From Acidithiobacillus_B sp049965315 (GTDB lineage Bacteria > Pseudomonadota > Gammaproteobacteria > Acidithiobacillales > Acidithiobacillaceae), in the NCBI RefSeq assembly GCF_049965315.1, contig NZ_JBMFWL010000030.1, positions 1 to 24,220 on the forward strand: a stretch of 24,220 nt of DNA. The letters are read 5' to 3'. Within the stretch, counting starts at the first letter, position 1, and every line of letters begins with the position of its first letter. Shown here one piece after another: positions 14,982 to 23,791 of the stretch. The notes below the pieces were generated by a model that saw only the letters and a list, made by a program, of their open reading frames with translations, did no database searches and was not told the origin of the DNA. The position numbers and the translations under genes are program-made.

Positions 14982-16160
14982 TCACAAGGATTGCCGCACT
15001 TTGTTGAAGAGGCGGCCCAACCAGCCGGCCTTGCTGGCGCTTTCCAGGGCAACGGCGGGAACGGCCTTCAGGACCTTGCCATCCAGCGTGAAGATCAGCA
15101 CGCCCACCGCCTGGCCCTTTTGCACCGGGGCCTGCAGTCCCGGGTTGAGTTGCAACTGGGTTTTCACCTGACTGAAGCGGCCCTTGGGGGCGGTGATGGA
15201 TACGGCCTGGGCTACGCCGACGGGGACCCGCATGGGGGAGAGGTCGGCGCGGGTGATCTCTCCGACTTTCTGTCCGGCCTGATAGACCGGATGGTCGACG
15301 AAGAAACGATAGCCGTAGTCGAGCAGGGCCTCCACGGCGTTGGTGCTGCCGCTCCAGCTCGGCCCGCCCATGACGACCGCAATGAGACGGCGTCCATTGC
15401 GCAGGGCCGTGGCGTCGATGCAGTAGCCGGAAGCATCGGTGAGGCCCGTTTTCAGGCCGTCCGCCGTGGGATCACGAAACAATACCGGGTTCCAGCTACG
15501 CTGGGTGATCTTGTTGTAGGTGTATGATTTTTCGACGGTGATCTTGGTGACCTGGGGGTACTGCTGGAGCAGCGCGCGGGACAGCAGGGCGACGTCCAGG
15601 GCGCTGGTGTAGAGATTGGGGTCGGGAAGGCCATCGACATTGCTGTAATGGGTGTCCGCCAGGCCCAGACGCTGGGCGGCGTCATTCATCAGGGTCACAA
15701 AGCCAGACTGGCTGCCACCCACGGCTTCGGCCAGGGCCACGGCCGCGTCGTTGCCCGAGTCGATGAGGAGGCCATGCAGGAGCTGGTCGACGGTGACCGG
15801 CAGGCCGGGTTGAACGAACATGCTGGAGCCGCCGGTTTTCCACGCGGTATTGGAGATGGGAATCTGTTCGTTGAGGGTAAGGGTGCCGCCCTGCAAGGAT
15901 TGATACGTGAGGTAGGCGGTCATGAGCTTGGTCAGGCTGGCCGGGGCGAGCTTCAGGTGTTCGCTTTTGGCGGCGATGACTTGCCCGGTGCTGTAGTCCA
16001 TGAGGGCATAGCTCCTGACGGCCGGCAGGCCGGGGGCAGGCGGGATGGGCAGTAGCGGCGCGGGCGTACCGGTATCGGCGAGCGCGGCGGTGCCGGAGAT
16101 GCCCGACAGGCAGAGGAAGAGCCAGAAAATCCGGGTCAAAAAAAGCGAACGGGCGAGCAT
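14982..16160 (-). CDS. dacA: D-alanyl-D-alanine carboxypeptidase (PBP5/6 type)
   Basis: This 392-aa penicillin-binding protein trims the terminal D-Ala of peptidoglycan stem peptides on the periplasmic side. A signal peptide (about 1-28, ending ALAD) precedes the catalytic domain. The motifs are SLTK (75-78, nucleophile S75), SGN (135-137) and KTG (237-239). A C-terminal PBP5 domain (about 290-370) leads to an amphipathic tail (KAGWLGRLFNKVRQSL) that should anchor it to the inner membrane. Length is normal. ATG 16160 has AAGGAG five bases upstream. It follows mltB by 15 bases. Confidence 0.97.
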   Translation of the reverse strand: MLARSLFLTRIFWLFLCLSGISGTAALADTGTPAPLLPIPPAPGLPAVRSYALMDYSTGQVIAAKSEHLKLAPASLTKLMTAYLTYQSLQGGTLTLNEQIPISNTAWKTGGSSMFVQPGLPVTVDQLLHGLLIDSGNDAAVALAEAVGGSQSGFVTLMNDAAQRLGLADTHYSNVDGLPDPNLYTSALDVALLSRALLQQYPQVTKITVEKSYTYNKITQRSWNPVLFRDPTADGLKTGLTDASGYCIDATALRNGRRLIAVVMGGPSWSGSTNAVEALLDYGYRFFVDHPVYQAGQKVGEITRADLSPMRVPVGVAQAVSITAPKGRFSQVKTQLQLNPGLQAPVQKGQAVGVLIFTLDGKVLKAVPAVALESASKAGWLGRLFNKVRQSL

Positions 16161-16175
16161 GGGACTCCTTGATGA

Positions 16176-17216
16176 TTATTGATCGATGGGGGTTGCTGTT
16201 GTGACCGTGGCGGGGGCCGTCGGTTCCCCGCTGTGGCTGTCCAGAATGTCCTGCATCAGCAGGGCAACGGCCATGGCGTAGAGGGGGCTGCTATTATAGC
16301 GCTGGATCACCGCAAAATTGTCCCAGCAAATGAAATAATCCGGCCCATTTTCACCGGCCAGCCGCAGCAGGCCGACGGGGAGATCCGGGTCGATGTCCCG
16401 GACCTTGCCTTGGGGACGAATGCCCGCCGCCGTCAGTTGGGCGAGAGTGAAATGGCCGGTGCCATTGGCGCTCACAAAGGCGTCCGGGCGGGCATCGGCC
16501 ATGAGCTTGGCCGCCATGGCCACGGGCTGGCCGGGGTGCCAGCCGTTGGCGGCAAAGTAATGGGCGACGGAGGCCGTAATGTCCGGGATGGAGGTCCAGA
16601 GATCGGCGCCGTGGCTATCGGCATCCACGGCATAGCGCCGGTAGCTGCTGGAGATGAACTGCGGCATGCCCATGGCGCCGGCGTAGGAGCCCTGGATCTC
16701 CAGGGGATCGAGGTGGTTTTTCCGGCACAGGCGCAGGAAGTCGACGAGCTGGCGGCCAAAAAACGCATAGCGCCGGGGATGGGCCAGGTAGAGGGTGGCG
16801 TTGGCATCCAGGACGGGGATGTCACCCATGTTTTTGCCGTAATAAGTCTCCACGCCCAGGATGGCAACGATGAGGGCGGGGGCTACGCCATATTGCCGTG
16901 CGGCCGATTGCAGGGAGGCCTGATGGGTGGTGAGAAAAGCGGCGCCGGCATCGATGCGCTCGGGAGTGAGAAAAATGGCCCGATAACGCCACCAGGGGAG
17001 GTTCTCGGCCGGTGCATTCATGCTGTCCATGACCTTGGGATCATAGCGGATCTGGGCAAAGAGCCGCTGGATATCCTCCGCAGAGAATCCGTAGCGGGCC
17101 GCCAGGGTGGTCTCCAGGGGCTTGAGATGGGCCCGTTGCTGGCTGTCCAGGGGTAGCCCGCCCGCCTGGGCCAGGGGGGCGATCAGGCAGAGGGAGAGGA
17201 GGAGTCGACGGATCAT
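16176..17216 (-). CDS. mltB: Lytic murein transglycosylase B
   Basis: This enzyme of about 346 aa cleaves the MurNAc-GlcNAc bond of peptidoglycan, leaving 1,6-anhydro ends. The catalytic glutamate is E123 in AILGVETYYGKNMG. Other MltB/Slt35 signatures are AFFGRQLVDFLRLC, GSYAGAMGMPQFISSSYRRYAVDAD and the C-terminal YNSSPLYAMAVALL. The N-terminus (MIRRLLLSLCLIAPLAQAGG) looks like a type I signal ending AQA-G, with no lipobox. ATG 17216 is chosen because GAG lies five bases upstream. A GTG at 17222 overlapping the rodA stop is an alternative. It sits where enteric genomes carry rlpA. Confidence 0.95.
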   Translation of the reverse strand: MIRRLLLSLCLIAPLAQAGGLPLDSQQRAHLKPLETTLAARYGFSAEDIQRLFAQIRYDPKVMDSMNAPAENLPWWRYRAIFLTPERIDAGAAFLTTHQASLQSAARQYGVAPALIVAILGVETYYGKNMGDIPVLDANATLYLAHPRRYAFFGRQLVDFLRLCRKNHLDPLEIQGSYAGAMGMPQFISSSYRRYAVDADSHGADLWTSIPDITASVAHYFAANGWHPGQPVAMAAKLMADARPDAFVSANGTGHFTLAQLTAAGIRPQGKVRDIDPDLPVGLLRLAGENGPDYFICWDNFAVIQRYNSSPLYAMAVALLMQDILDSHSGEPTAPATVTTATPIDQ

Positions 17217-17218
17217 GA

Positions 17219-18313
17219 TCACTCGTGCAGCCGGGGGTGGGCATGGACGGACATCAGGATACCCAATCCGACCATGAAGGTCAGCATGGCCGTGCCGCCA
17301 TAGCTGATGAGGGGTAGAGGGACGCCGACTACGGGCAGGATTCCGGTAGTCATGCCCATGTTGATGAACACATAGAGAAAGAAGGTGAGGCTGAGGGTGC
17401 CGGCGATGAGCCGGCCGAAGGGGTCGCGGCTTTCATAGGCAATGGCCAGCCCGCGCAGGACGATGAGCAGATACACGGCGATGAGAAAGAGCACGCCCAC
17501 CAGGCCGAACTCTTCGGCAAAACCGGCAAAAACGAAGTCCGTTTGCGCTTCCGGCAGAAAGTCGAGGTTGACCTGGGTGCCGTTGAACCAACCCTTGCCG
17601 AATATTCCCCCCGAGCCGACGGCAATCATGCTCTGGATGATATGGTAACCGGACCCCAGGGGATCCCTTTGGGGGTCCAGAAAGGTGAGGATGCGATCCT
17701 TTTGATAGCCGTGGAGAAAATGCCAGAGGATCGGTGCGCTGACCGCGGCAATGACGATCAGGCCGATGAACCAGCGCCGCCGGACACCGGCGAGCCACAT
17801 GGTGAAAAGACCGGCGGCGGCAATCTGGCCGGCGGTGCCGAGGTCCGGCTCCTTGGCAATGAGCAGGAAGGGTACGCCAATGACGAGGAAGCCGGTGATG
17901 GCGGCGCGCCAGTTTTGCACGTGTTCCTGCTGGGCGTAGTAGTAGGCGAGAAAGAGGGGCAGCGCGAGTTTCATGAGTTCCGAGGGCTGGAAACTGAGCG
18001 GGCCGATGCCCAGCCAGCGCCGCGCCCCCAGATAGCTGTGCCCGGCGACCAGGGTGGCGGCCAGCAGGATCAGGCCGAGGGCGTAGAGGAATGGTGCCCA
18101 GGCGCGCAGGCGCTCCGGAGGGGTGTTGGCTACGGCAAGCAAGGCAATGAAGGCGATGCCAAAGCGCAGCGATTGCTGGAACACGATGGTAAGATTGCCC
18201 TGACTGCTGCTGTAGAGCACCGCCAGACTGATGGCCATCAGCAGCAAAATCCCGATGGTTAGGGCCGGGTCCAGGCGCTGCCAGGGGCGGATGAGCCAGC
18301 GCGACCAGTTCAT
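17219..18313 (-). CDS. rodA: Rod-shape SEDS peptidoglycan glycosyltransferase
   Basis: This 364-aa polytopic membrane protein of the SEDS family polymerises lipid II during cell elongation as partner of PBP2. About ten hydrophobic spans are visible. Signatures include SYLGARRWLGIGPLSFQPSELMKLALP, KEPDLGTA (154-161), the catalytic aspartate D259 in LPEAQTDFVFAGFAEE, and the C-terminal GVPLPLISYGGTAMLTFMVGLGILMS. ATG 18313 overlaps the mrdA stop (ATGA) and has a GGAG seven bases upstream. Confidence 0.97.
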   Translation of the reverse strand: MNWSRWLIRPWQRLDPALTIGILLLMAISLAVLYSSSQGNLTIVFQQSLRFGIAFIALLAVANTPPERLRAWAPFLYALGLILLAATLVAGHSYLGARRWLGIGPLSFQPSELMKLALPLFLAYYYAQQEHVQNWRAAITGFLVIGVPFLLIAKEPDLGTAGQIAAAGLFTMWLAGVRRRWFIGLIVIAAVSAPILWHFLHGYQKDRILTFLDPQRDPLGSGYHIIQSMIAVGSGGIFGKGWFNGTQVNLDFLPEAQTDFVFAGFAEEFGLVGVLFLIAVYLLIVLRGLAIAYESRDPFGRLIAGTLSLTFFLYVFINMGMTTGILPVVGVPLPLISYGGTAMLTFMVGLGILMSVHAHPRLHE

Positions 18314-20151
18314 GGGACGGCTCCGGGCATCGGCCGAGGGGATGCGCTTCCCTGCAAATAGGCATCAATCACCGCCCGGGCGATGGGGCCTGCGGCGCTG
18401 CCGCCATGGCCCCCATGTTCCACGATGACCGCAACGGCAATGCGCGGATGATCTGCGGGCGCATAAGCGATGAACAAGGCATGGTCCTGAAGGGCGGTGG
18501 GATCTCCCGTCAGCGCGCGGCCGGCATCGTTGCGGCGGGCGCGCCGTACCTGGGAGGTGCCGGTCTTGGCGGCAATGGCGTTGGGGTCGTTGGCCAGATT
18601 GTGGGCGGTGCCACTGGTGACCACGGCGCGCATGGCGGCCTGGACTTCACTCACGGCGGCGGCCGAAAGGCCGATGCCTTGGGGTATGGCATCGGCAGGG
18701 TTGGCGATGTCAGCATTGCTGCGTACCAGATGGGGCGTCACCAGTTTTCCGTCATTGGCGACGGCAGCGGTGGCCCGTGCCAGTTGCAGGGGGGTGGCCA
18801 GGAGATAGCCCTGGCCAATGCCGACCATGACCGTTTGCCCTTGGTACCAGGGCTGATGATAGCGTCGCTGCAGCCATTCCGGGCTGGGGAGAACCGCAGC
18901 GGCCTCCCCCGGCAGGTCAATACCCGTGAGCTTGCCGAAGCCGAAAGGCGCAAGGCCCGCGGACAAACGGGTAATGCCTAGGCGCATGGCTACCTGATAG
19001 AAATAGACATCGTTGGAGTCGCGAATGGCTTCGCCGAGATTTTCCGCTCCGTGCCCGCCGGGTTTCCAGTCGTAATACTTGTGGGTGCTGCCCGGAATCC
19101 GGTAGGTGGCCCCGCCGGGGAGTTTTTCGTCCGGGGTGATGACGCCGTTTTGCAGGGCAACAAGGGCGACAAAGGGCTTGATGGTGGATCCCGGCGGGTA
19201 GGCGCCGCGCAAGAAGCGGTTGGTCATGGGGGTGGCCGGGTCATCGCGCAGGGCCGTCCAGGCAGCGCCGCTCAGCCCGTCCACAAAGGCGTTGGGGTCA
19301 AAGGCGGGGGAGGAATAGGCGACCAGCACCTCGCCATTGGCCGGGTCGAGGGCGACGACGGCACCACTACGGGTCCCCATGGCGCGCGCCGCCGCCTGCT
19401 GCAGGGCAAGGTCGAGGGTGATCGTGAGGTTTTCCCCCTGTTCGGCCGGAGTGTCGCGCAGGGTGCGCAAGGGGCGACCGCGGGCATCCACTTCCACGTT
19501 CTGATTGCCGGGTTCCCCGCGCAGGATGTCCTCGTATTCGGCCTCCAGGCCGTTCTTCCCGATGTAGTCAATGCCTGCGTAATGATTGGCGCTCGTTTCG
19601 TCCAGATCGGCAGGGGTGAGGTGGCCGACGTAGCCGACCACATGGGCAAAGAGGGGGCCATAGGGATAAAAGCGTTTGAGGCGCGCCTGCAACTCAACGC
19701 CGGGGAATTCATGGCGATGCACGGCAAAGGCGGCCAGTTCGGCGGCGCTGAGGTTACGGCGGATGACCACCGGCTGATAGGGATGGCTGCGCCCGAGGTC
19801 GCGCTGAAAGGCTTCCAGATCGTCCCCGCTCACCGGGAGAACGGAGCGCAGGCGCCCGATGGTGTCGCTGAGATCACCCGCGGTATTGGGGGTGATGGCC
19901 AGGGTGAAGGCGACCCGGTTATCGGCCAAGACCTGCCCGTGGCGATCCAGAATGAGGCCGCGGGCCGGCGCGATGGGCAGCAGGGCAATGGCATTGCGGG
20001 TAGACTGGGTGGCATAGTCGGAATGCTGCAGTACCTGGATTTTCAGGAGTTGCCCAAGGAGGATGGCGACCATCGCCGCGATCAGCCCCAGGGCCAGGAT
20101 CATGCGCCGGGAGAAGCGTTGTTGTTCACGTTGCGGTTGACGGATATCCAT
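18310..20151 (-). CDS. mrdA: Penicillin-binding protein 2 (elongation transpeptidase)
   Basis: This 613-aa class B PBP cross-links peptidoglycan in the elongasome. It has a cytoplasmic N-terminus, one membrane span (18-36), a dimerisation/pedestal domain (APARGLILDRHGQVLADNRV) and the transpeptidase domain. The motifs are STIK (322-325, nucleophile S322), SND (379-381) and KTGT (529-532). The start lies two bases after the mreD stop, and the ribosome site is weak, so coupling to mreD is likely. Directly followed by rodA, its glycosyltransferase partner. Confidence 0.97.
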   Translation of the reverse strand: MDIRQPQREQQRFSRRMILALGLIAAMVAILLGQLLKIQVLQHSDYATQSTRNAIALLPIAPARGLILDRHGQVLADNRVAFTLAITPNTAGDLSDTIGRLRSVLPVSGDDLEAFQRDLGRSHPYQPVVIRRNLSAAELAAFAVHRHEFPGVELQARLKRFYPYGPLFAHVVGYVGHLTPADLDETSANHYAGIDYIGKNGLEAEYEDILRGEPGNQNVEVDARGRPLRTLRDTPAEQGENLTITLDLALQQAAARAMGTRSGAVVALDPANGEVLVAYSSPAFDPNAFVDGLSGAAWTALRDDPATPMTNRFLRGAYPPGSTIKPFVALVALQNGVITPDEKLPGGATYRIPGSTHKYYDWKPGGHGAENLGEAIRDSNDVYFYQVAMRLGITRLSAGLAPFGFGKLTGIDLPGEAAAVLPSPEWLQRRYHQPWYQGQTVMVGIGQGYLLATPLQLARATAAVANDGKLVTPHLVRSNADIANPADAIPQGIGLSAAAVSEVQAAMRAVVTSGTAHNLANDPNAIAAKTGTSQVRRARRNDAGRALTGDPTALQDHALFIAYAPADHPRIAVAVIVEHGGHGGSAAGPIARAVIDAYLQGSASPRPMPGAVP

Positions 20152-20153
20152 GC

Positions 20154-20624
20154 TCAGGCGCTACGCAACCGATGGCGTATCCGGTCCAGAAGATAGACAA
20201 AGACGGGCCAGAGCAGGGCCGCCGTTAATGGGCCCAGCAAAAGCGCTAAATTCCAGGCGATGGGACCACCCCAGATCTGCCAGCTCCAGGCCACCAGACG
20301 CTCCGCCAGGAGCAGGATGAAGATGAAGAAAAGCTGCTCCCAGGGAGGGAGATTGCGCACCTTGCCCAACCCCGCATAGAGGATGAAGATCATGACGGCC
20401 GCCGCCATGGCATGGGCGCCCAGGACTCCGCCATCCACCACGTCCTGTATCAGCCCGATGATCCAGGCCACGCCCAGACCCAATTCCGTGGCACTGGTGA
20501 TGGCCCAATAGAGGAGCAGCAGCGCCACGAAATCGGGGCGCAAGGCGAGGTAGAGCGGGCCCATGGGCAGACTATCGCCCGCCAATGCCAGAAAAAAGCC
20601 CAGGGCGAGCAAGAGGGCATTCAT
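20154..20624 (-). CDS. mreD: Rod shape-determining membrane protein MreD
   Basis: This 156-aa integral membrane protein has five to six hydrophobic spans and a short basic tail (RIRHRLRSA). The conserved LRPDFVALLLLYWAI (about 28-42) and GLIQDVVDGGVLGAHAM segments match MreD. It links MreC and the RodA-PBP2 machinery in the inner membrane. It overlaps mreC by four bases (ATGA). Confidence 0.93.
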   Translation of the reverse strand: MNALLLALGFFLALAGDSLPMGPLYLALRPDFVALLLLYWAITSATELGLGVAWIIGLIQDVVDGGVLGAHAMAAAVMIFILYAGLGKVRNLPPWEQLFFIFILLLAERLVAWSWQIWGGPIAWNLALLLGPLTAALLWPVFVYLLDRIRHRLRSA

Positions 20625-21463
20625 GGCGTCTTGGTGGCCTGCTGCTGACCTTGGGGCCAGAGCAGCAGCACCGTATTCAGGCGCCCCAGGGCTACGGCGG
20701 GGCGCACCCGGATGTCGGCAAAGGCCTGGGTGCCGTTGCGGCGAATGCTTTGAATGGTGCCGATGGGCAGGCCCGGCGGATAACGGCCGCCCAGACCCGA
20801 GGTCACCAGGCGTTCCCCCGCCCGCAAGGGGGTATTGCGGGCCTGGAAGGGGATCTGCAGCTCCCGTGGATCGCCCGTGCCGTTGACCAGCAAGGGTTGA
20901 TCATTCGCCGCGCTTTGGGCGGGGACGCTGCTGTCGAGGTCCGACAACAGGGCAATCCGGCTGGTCATGGTGCCCACCGCCACCACTTGTCCGGCCAAGC
21001 CTCCCGCAGCGAGTACCGCCTGCCCGATGAATACCCCGTCGTTCTGCCCGTGATCGACGGTGATGATCTGGTTGCCTGCGGTGAAATTCTCGGCGATGAC
21101 CCGTGCCGCCATGACCCGTCCCGGTGCTTGCGGAAAGCTGTCCAGCAAGGCCAGCAACTGACGGTTTTCACTGCGTAATATATCGCGGTCGAGCAAGAGG
21201 GGTTGGGCAGCGGCCAGTGCCTGGCGAAGCCGCGCGTTTTCGGCTTCCAGCGCGGCCCGACTCTGCAGACTCCCCACGACCCCATCCCAGAGGGCCGCGG
21301 TACGGCTGTCGAACCATTGCACCGGCAACGCCGCATCCAGGGCCATGCTGCGCAAATCACCCTGTCCCTGGGTAAATACGCTCAGGAACACGCTGAGCAG
21401 GGCCAGAGCCAGAAGGCGTACGGACTGGGGAAGCCGCCGCGGGAAAAACAGGGAAGGCATCAT
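20621..21463 (-). CDS. mreC: Rod shape-determining protein MreC
   Basis: This 280-aa bitopic protein has a short cytoplasmic N-terminus, one membrane span (about 14-31) and a periplasmic coiled coil (about 66-110, ALEAENARLRQALAA and RSENRQLLALL). The beta-rich MreC core follows (VIAENFTAGNQIITVDHGQNDGV, GLAGQVVAVG, LLSDLDSSVPAQ, VTSGLGGRYPPGLPIG). It binds PBP2 and is thought to activate it. The gene starts 23 bases after mreB. Two consecutive ATGs (21463 and 21460) are possible starts. Confidence 0.95.
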   Translation of the reverse strand: MMPSLFFPRRLPQSVRLLALALLSVFLSVFTQGQGDLRSMALDAALPVQWFDSRTAALWDGVVGSLQSRAALEAENARLRQALAAAQPLLLDRDILRSENRQLLALLDSFPQAPGRVMAARVIAENFTAGNQIITVDHGQNDGVFIGQAVLAAGGLAGQVVAVGTMTSRIALLSDLDSSVPAQSAANDQPLLVNGTGDPRELQIPFQARNTPLRAGERLVTSGLGGRYPPGLPIGTIQSIRRNGTQAFADIRVRPAVALGRLNTVLLLWPQGQQQATKTP

Positions 21464-21486
21464 CGCGGCCTTTGGTCAGAAGCGCA

Positions 21487-22530
21487 TCAATCGTCGGCAA
21501 AGACCTCCCCGAGGCGTTCCAGTTCTTCAAGGGCCCGTCCGCCCCCCTTGGCTACGCAGGTCAGGGGGTCTTCGGCCACAATGACGGGCAGCCCCGTCTC
21601 TTCCATGATCAGCTTGTCGAGATCGCGGAGCAGCGCGCCGCCGCCGGTCAGGACCATGCCGCGTTCGGCAATATCTCCGGCCAACTCGGGCGGGGTCTGC
21701 TCCAAGGCCAGCTTGATGGCGCCGACAATGGCGCCCAGGGGCTCCTGCAGGGCCTCCAGGATCTCGTTGCTGGTGATGGTGAAGGTCCGGGGAATGCCTT
21801 CGGCGAGGTTGCGCCCCCGCACCTCCATGCTCAGCAGTTCATTGCCGGGGTAGGCGCAGCCGACGTTCTTTTTGATCTCTTCCGATGTCCCTTCGCCAAT
21901 CAACATGCCGTAGTTGCGACGGATGTAATTGATGATGGCCTCATCCATCTTGTCGCCGCCGACGCGCACGCTTTGCGAATAGACCACTCCGCCCAGGGCA
22001 ATGACCCCTACTTCGGTGGTGCCTCCGCCTATGTCCACCACCATGGAACCCGTCGGTTCGGCCACGGGGAGGCCGGCACCGATGGCCGCGGCCATGGGTT
22101 CTTCGATGAGGTGGACTTCCCGCGCGCCGGCGCTTTGGGCCGACTCACGGATGGCACGCCGTTCGACCTGGGTGGCGCCATAGGGCACACAGACGATGAT
22201 GCGCGGGCTGGGGCGCAGGAAACGCTGGTGATGCACCCGCTTGATGAAGTACTTCAGCATGGCTTCGGTGATCTGGAAGTCGGCAATGACGCCATCCTTG
22301 AGGGGACGGATGGCGGTAATGTTGGCCGGGGTGCGCCCGAGCATGCGCTTTGCCTCCTCTCCCACCGCCTGGATCCGGCGATTGGCCCCGTGCCGCCCGG
22401 TGCGGATGGCCACTACCGAGGGCTCGGAGAGGACGATGCCCTTGCCACGGACGTAGATCAAGGTGTTGGCGGTGCCCAGATCGACAGCGAGATCATTGGA
22501 GAAAAGACCGAGGAAGCGATTGAATATCAT
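21487..22530 (-). CDS. mreB: Rod shape-determining actin homologue MreB
   Basis: This 347-aa actin-like ATPase polymerises under the inner membrane and guides lateral wall synthesis. An N-terminal amphipathic segment (MIFNRFLGLFSND) can bind membrane. Actin-fold signatures are DLAVDLGTANTLIY (phosphate 1), VVDIGGGTTEVGVIALGG (phosphate 2) and GMVLTGGGALLRDLDKLI (adenosine). HLIEEPMAAAIGAGLPV is also typical. Length is normal. It is the first gene of the long cell-wall run and has its own promoter at 22613-22641. Confidence 0.98.
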   Translation of the reverse strand: MIFNRFLGLFSNDLAVDLGTANTLIYVRGKGIVLSEPSVVAIRTGRHGANRRIQAVGEEAKRMLGRTPANITAIRPLKDGVIADFQITEAMLKYFIKRVHHQRFLRPSPRIIVCVPYGATQVERRAIRESAQSAGAREVHLIEEPMAAAIGAGLPVAEPTGSMVVDIGGGTTEVGVIALGGVVYSQSVRVGGDKMDEAIINYIRRNYGMLIGEGTSEEIKKNVGCAYPGNELLSMEVRGRNLAEGIPRTFTITSNEILEALQEPLGAIVGAIKLALEQTPPELAGDIAERGMVLTGGGALLRDLDKLIMEETGLPVIVAEDPLTCVAKGGGRALEELERLGEVFADD

Positions 22531-22612
22531 GCGGTATTTGCCTTGGTAAAAGAAAAATCCACCAAGCTGGCGGGCGGATGATGAAGGTCCAGGGAAGGAT
22601 TTTGCAAAGCGC

Positions 22613-22641
22613 AGTCTAGCATGGGGGCGGCGCTATGCAAA
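22613..22641 (-). promoter_or_regulatory. Extended -10 promoter upstream of mreB
   Basis: Minus-strand TTTGCA (-35, 22636-22641), a 17-base spacer and TAGACT (-10, 22613-22618), preceded by TGC as in extended -10 promoters. It lies about 80 bases before the mreB ATG and immediately after the soxB terminator, so it should drive the mreB to lipA run. The remaining leader (22531-22606) holds no recognisable riboswitch. Confidence 0.55.
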
Positions 22642-22646
22642 AGACG

Positions 22647-22674
22647 AAAAAAAGCCCAACGACCGGCGTTGGGC
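22647..22674 (-). terminator. Intrinsic terminator of soxB
   Basis: On the minus strand a perfect 8-base stem (GCCCAACG/CGTTGGGC, 22654-22674) with a 5-base loop is directly followed by seven T residues. It lies 33 bases after the soxB stop, between soxB and the mreB promoter. This is a textbook Rho-independent terminator. Confidence 0.88.
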
Positions 22675-22706
22675 GGGAATGGGCTCGTTACTCGGCAACG
22701 GTCTGT

Positions 22707-23741
22707 TCAGAGACCGAATTCCTTGGGAAAGGCGATGCCATGATTGGTCTTCATGTCGCTGTTGAGGCGGGGCAGATCCAGCTTTTCCACGCGCACATGC
22801 TTTTTGGCTTGCAGCCAATGGGCAAAGACCTCCCAGACGGGCTTGCCTTCCACCGGCGCGGTCGTTGCCGCCCATCCGGCCACCTTGTATTTCTTGGTGG
22901 CCGACATGGCCTTGCCGCCGACCCGCATGTTGCTGCAGCGATGGTAGATCTTCTCGTCGGGGTTGAAATCATACTGGATGTTGCCCACGCGGATCATGTC
23001 GCCGCCCTGCTGGTAGTAGGGATCGACATTGAAGATATTGTCCGCCACCTGCTCCATGATGTTTTTGATCTGTGCGCCGGTATATTCGTTGATGGTGACC
23101 TGGGGATAGGTGATGGCGGTCTGGCCCATCACGTCTTCCATGGTGATGGTCTCCCCGGGCAGCTTGCAGTAACCCCAGCGGAATCCCGGCGAGAATGCCG
23201 CCTCGCAATCCATCTCTTCGCGCAGGGCGTCGCAGAGGAGCTGATCGAAGGTGCCGTTGAAGTTGTCCCGGCGATAGAGCAGGCTTTCGGTGGTGGCCAG
23301 GGGCTGGGCGAGCTTTTCCTTGTAGGGTGCCCGGACCTTCTCCACGTAGGCCGTCATTTCCGGGTCGGCCTTGATGAGATTGGAGAATACGGGCATATAG
23401 TAAAAACGCCAGCCATTGAGCTTGCCCTTGCCCACATCCAGGTCGAAGCGCGCGAGGATCTTGCCGTTGGTGCTGGTGTTGATGATCAAGGTCTTGCCGA
23501 CCATGAAGGGCTTGGGGCCCATGATGTCGTGGGTATGGCCGCCGAGGATGATGTCGATGCCCTTGACCATGGCCGCCATTTTCTTGTCCACGTCCGCACC
23601 GTTGTGGGAAAGCACCACGACCAGATCCGCTTTGTGCTGCTCACGGCACTCGTCCACCATCTTCTGCATATGCTCGGTATGAATGCCGAAGCCCCAGTCG
23701 GGGATCATGTATCCCGGGTTGGCGATGGGGGTGAAGGGAAA
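22707..23741 (-). pseudogene. soxB: soxB (thiosulfohydrolase), 3' portion interrupted by IS element
   Basis: Reading from the insertion point, 344 codons of SoxB remain intact to a TGA at 22707. SoxB is a periplasmic dimanganese enzyme of the 5'-nucleotidase fold. It hydrolyses sulfate from the sulfur carrier SoxYZ during thiosulfate oxidation. Visible features are FPFTPIANPGYMIPDWGFG, VVLSHNGADVDKKMA and the metal-binding GGHTHD motif. The C-terminal nucleotidase domain contains GTFDQLLCDALREE, MGQTAITYPQVTINEYTGAQI and YYQQGGDMIRVG. Family proteins are about 560-570 aa, so the signal peptide and the N-terminal metal ligands (over 200 residues) are missing. They presumably lie beyond the IS outside the window. 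The frame is clean, which suggests a recent insertion. A terminator follows. Confidence 0.9.
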
Positions 23742-23767
23742 TGAATCCCCCCGGTTTTCGTGGAGGC
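23742..23767 (+). repeat. Left terminal inverted repeat of the IS element
   Basis: The terminal sequence starts TGAATCCCCCCGG and continues TTTTCGTGGAGGC, resembling known IS51-type ends. The matching right repeat is not in the window, so the inner limit is approximate. Confidence 0.55.
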
Positions 23768-23791
23768 TCTGAAGTGTGAAAAAATGGAGCC

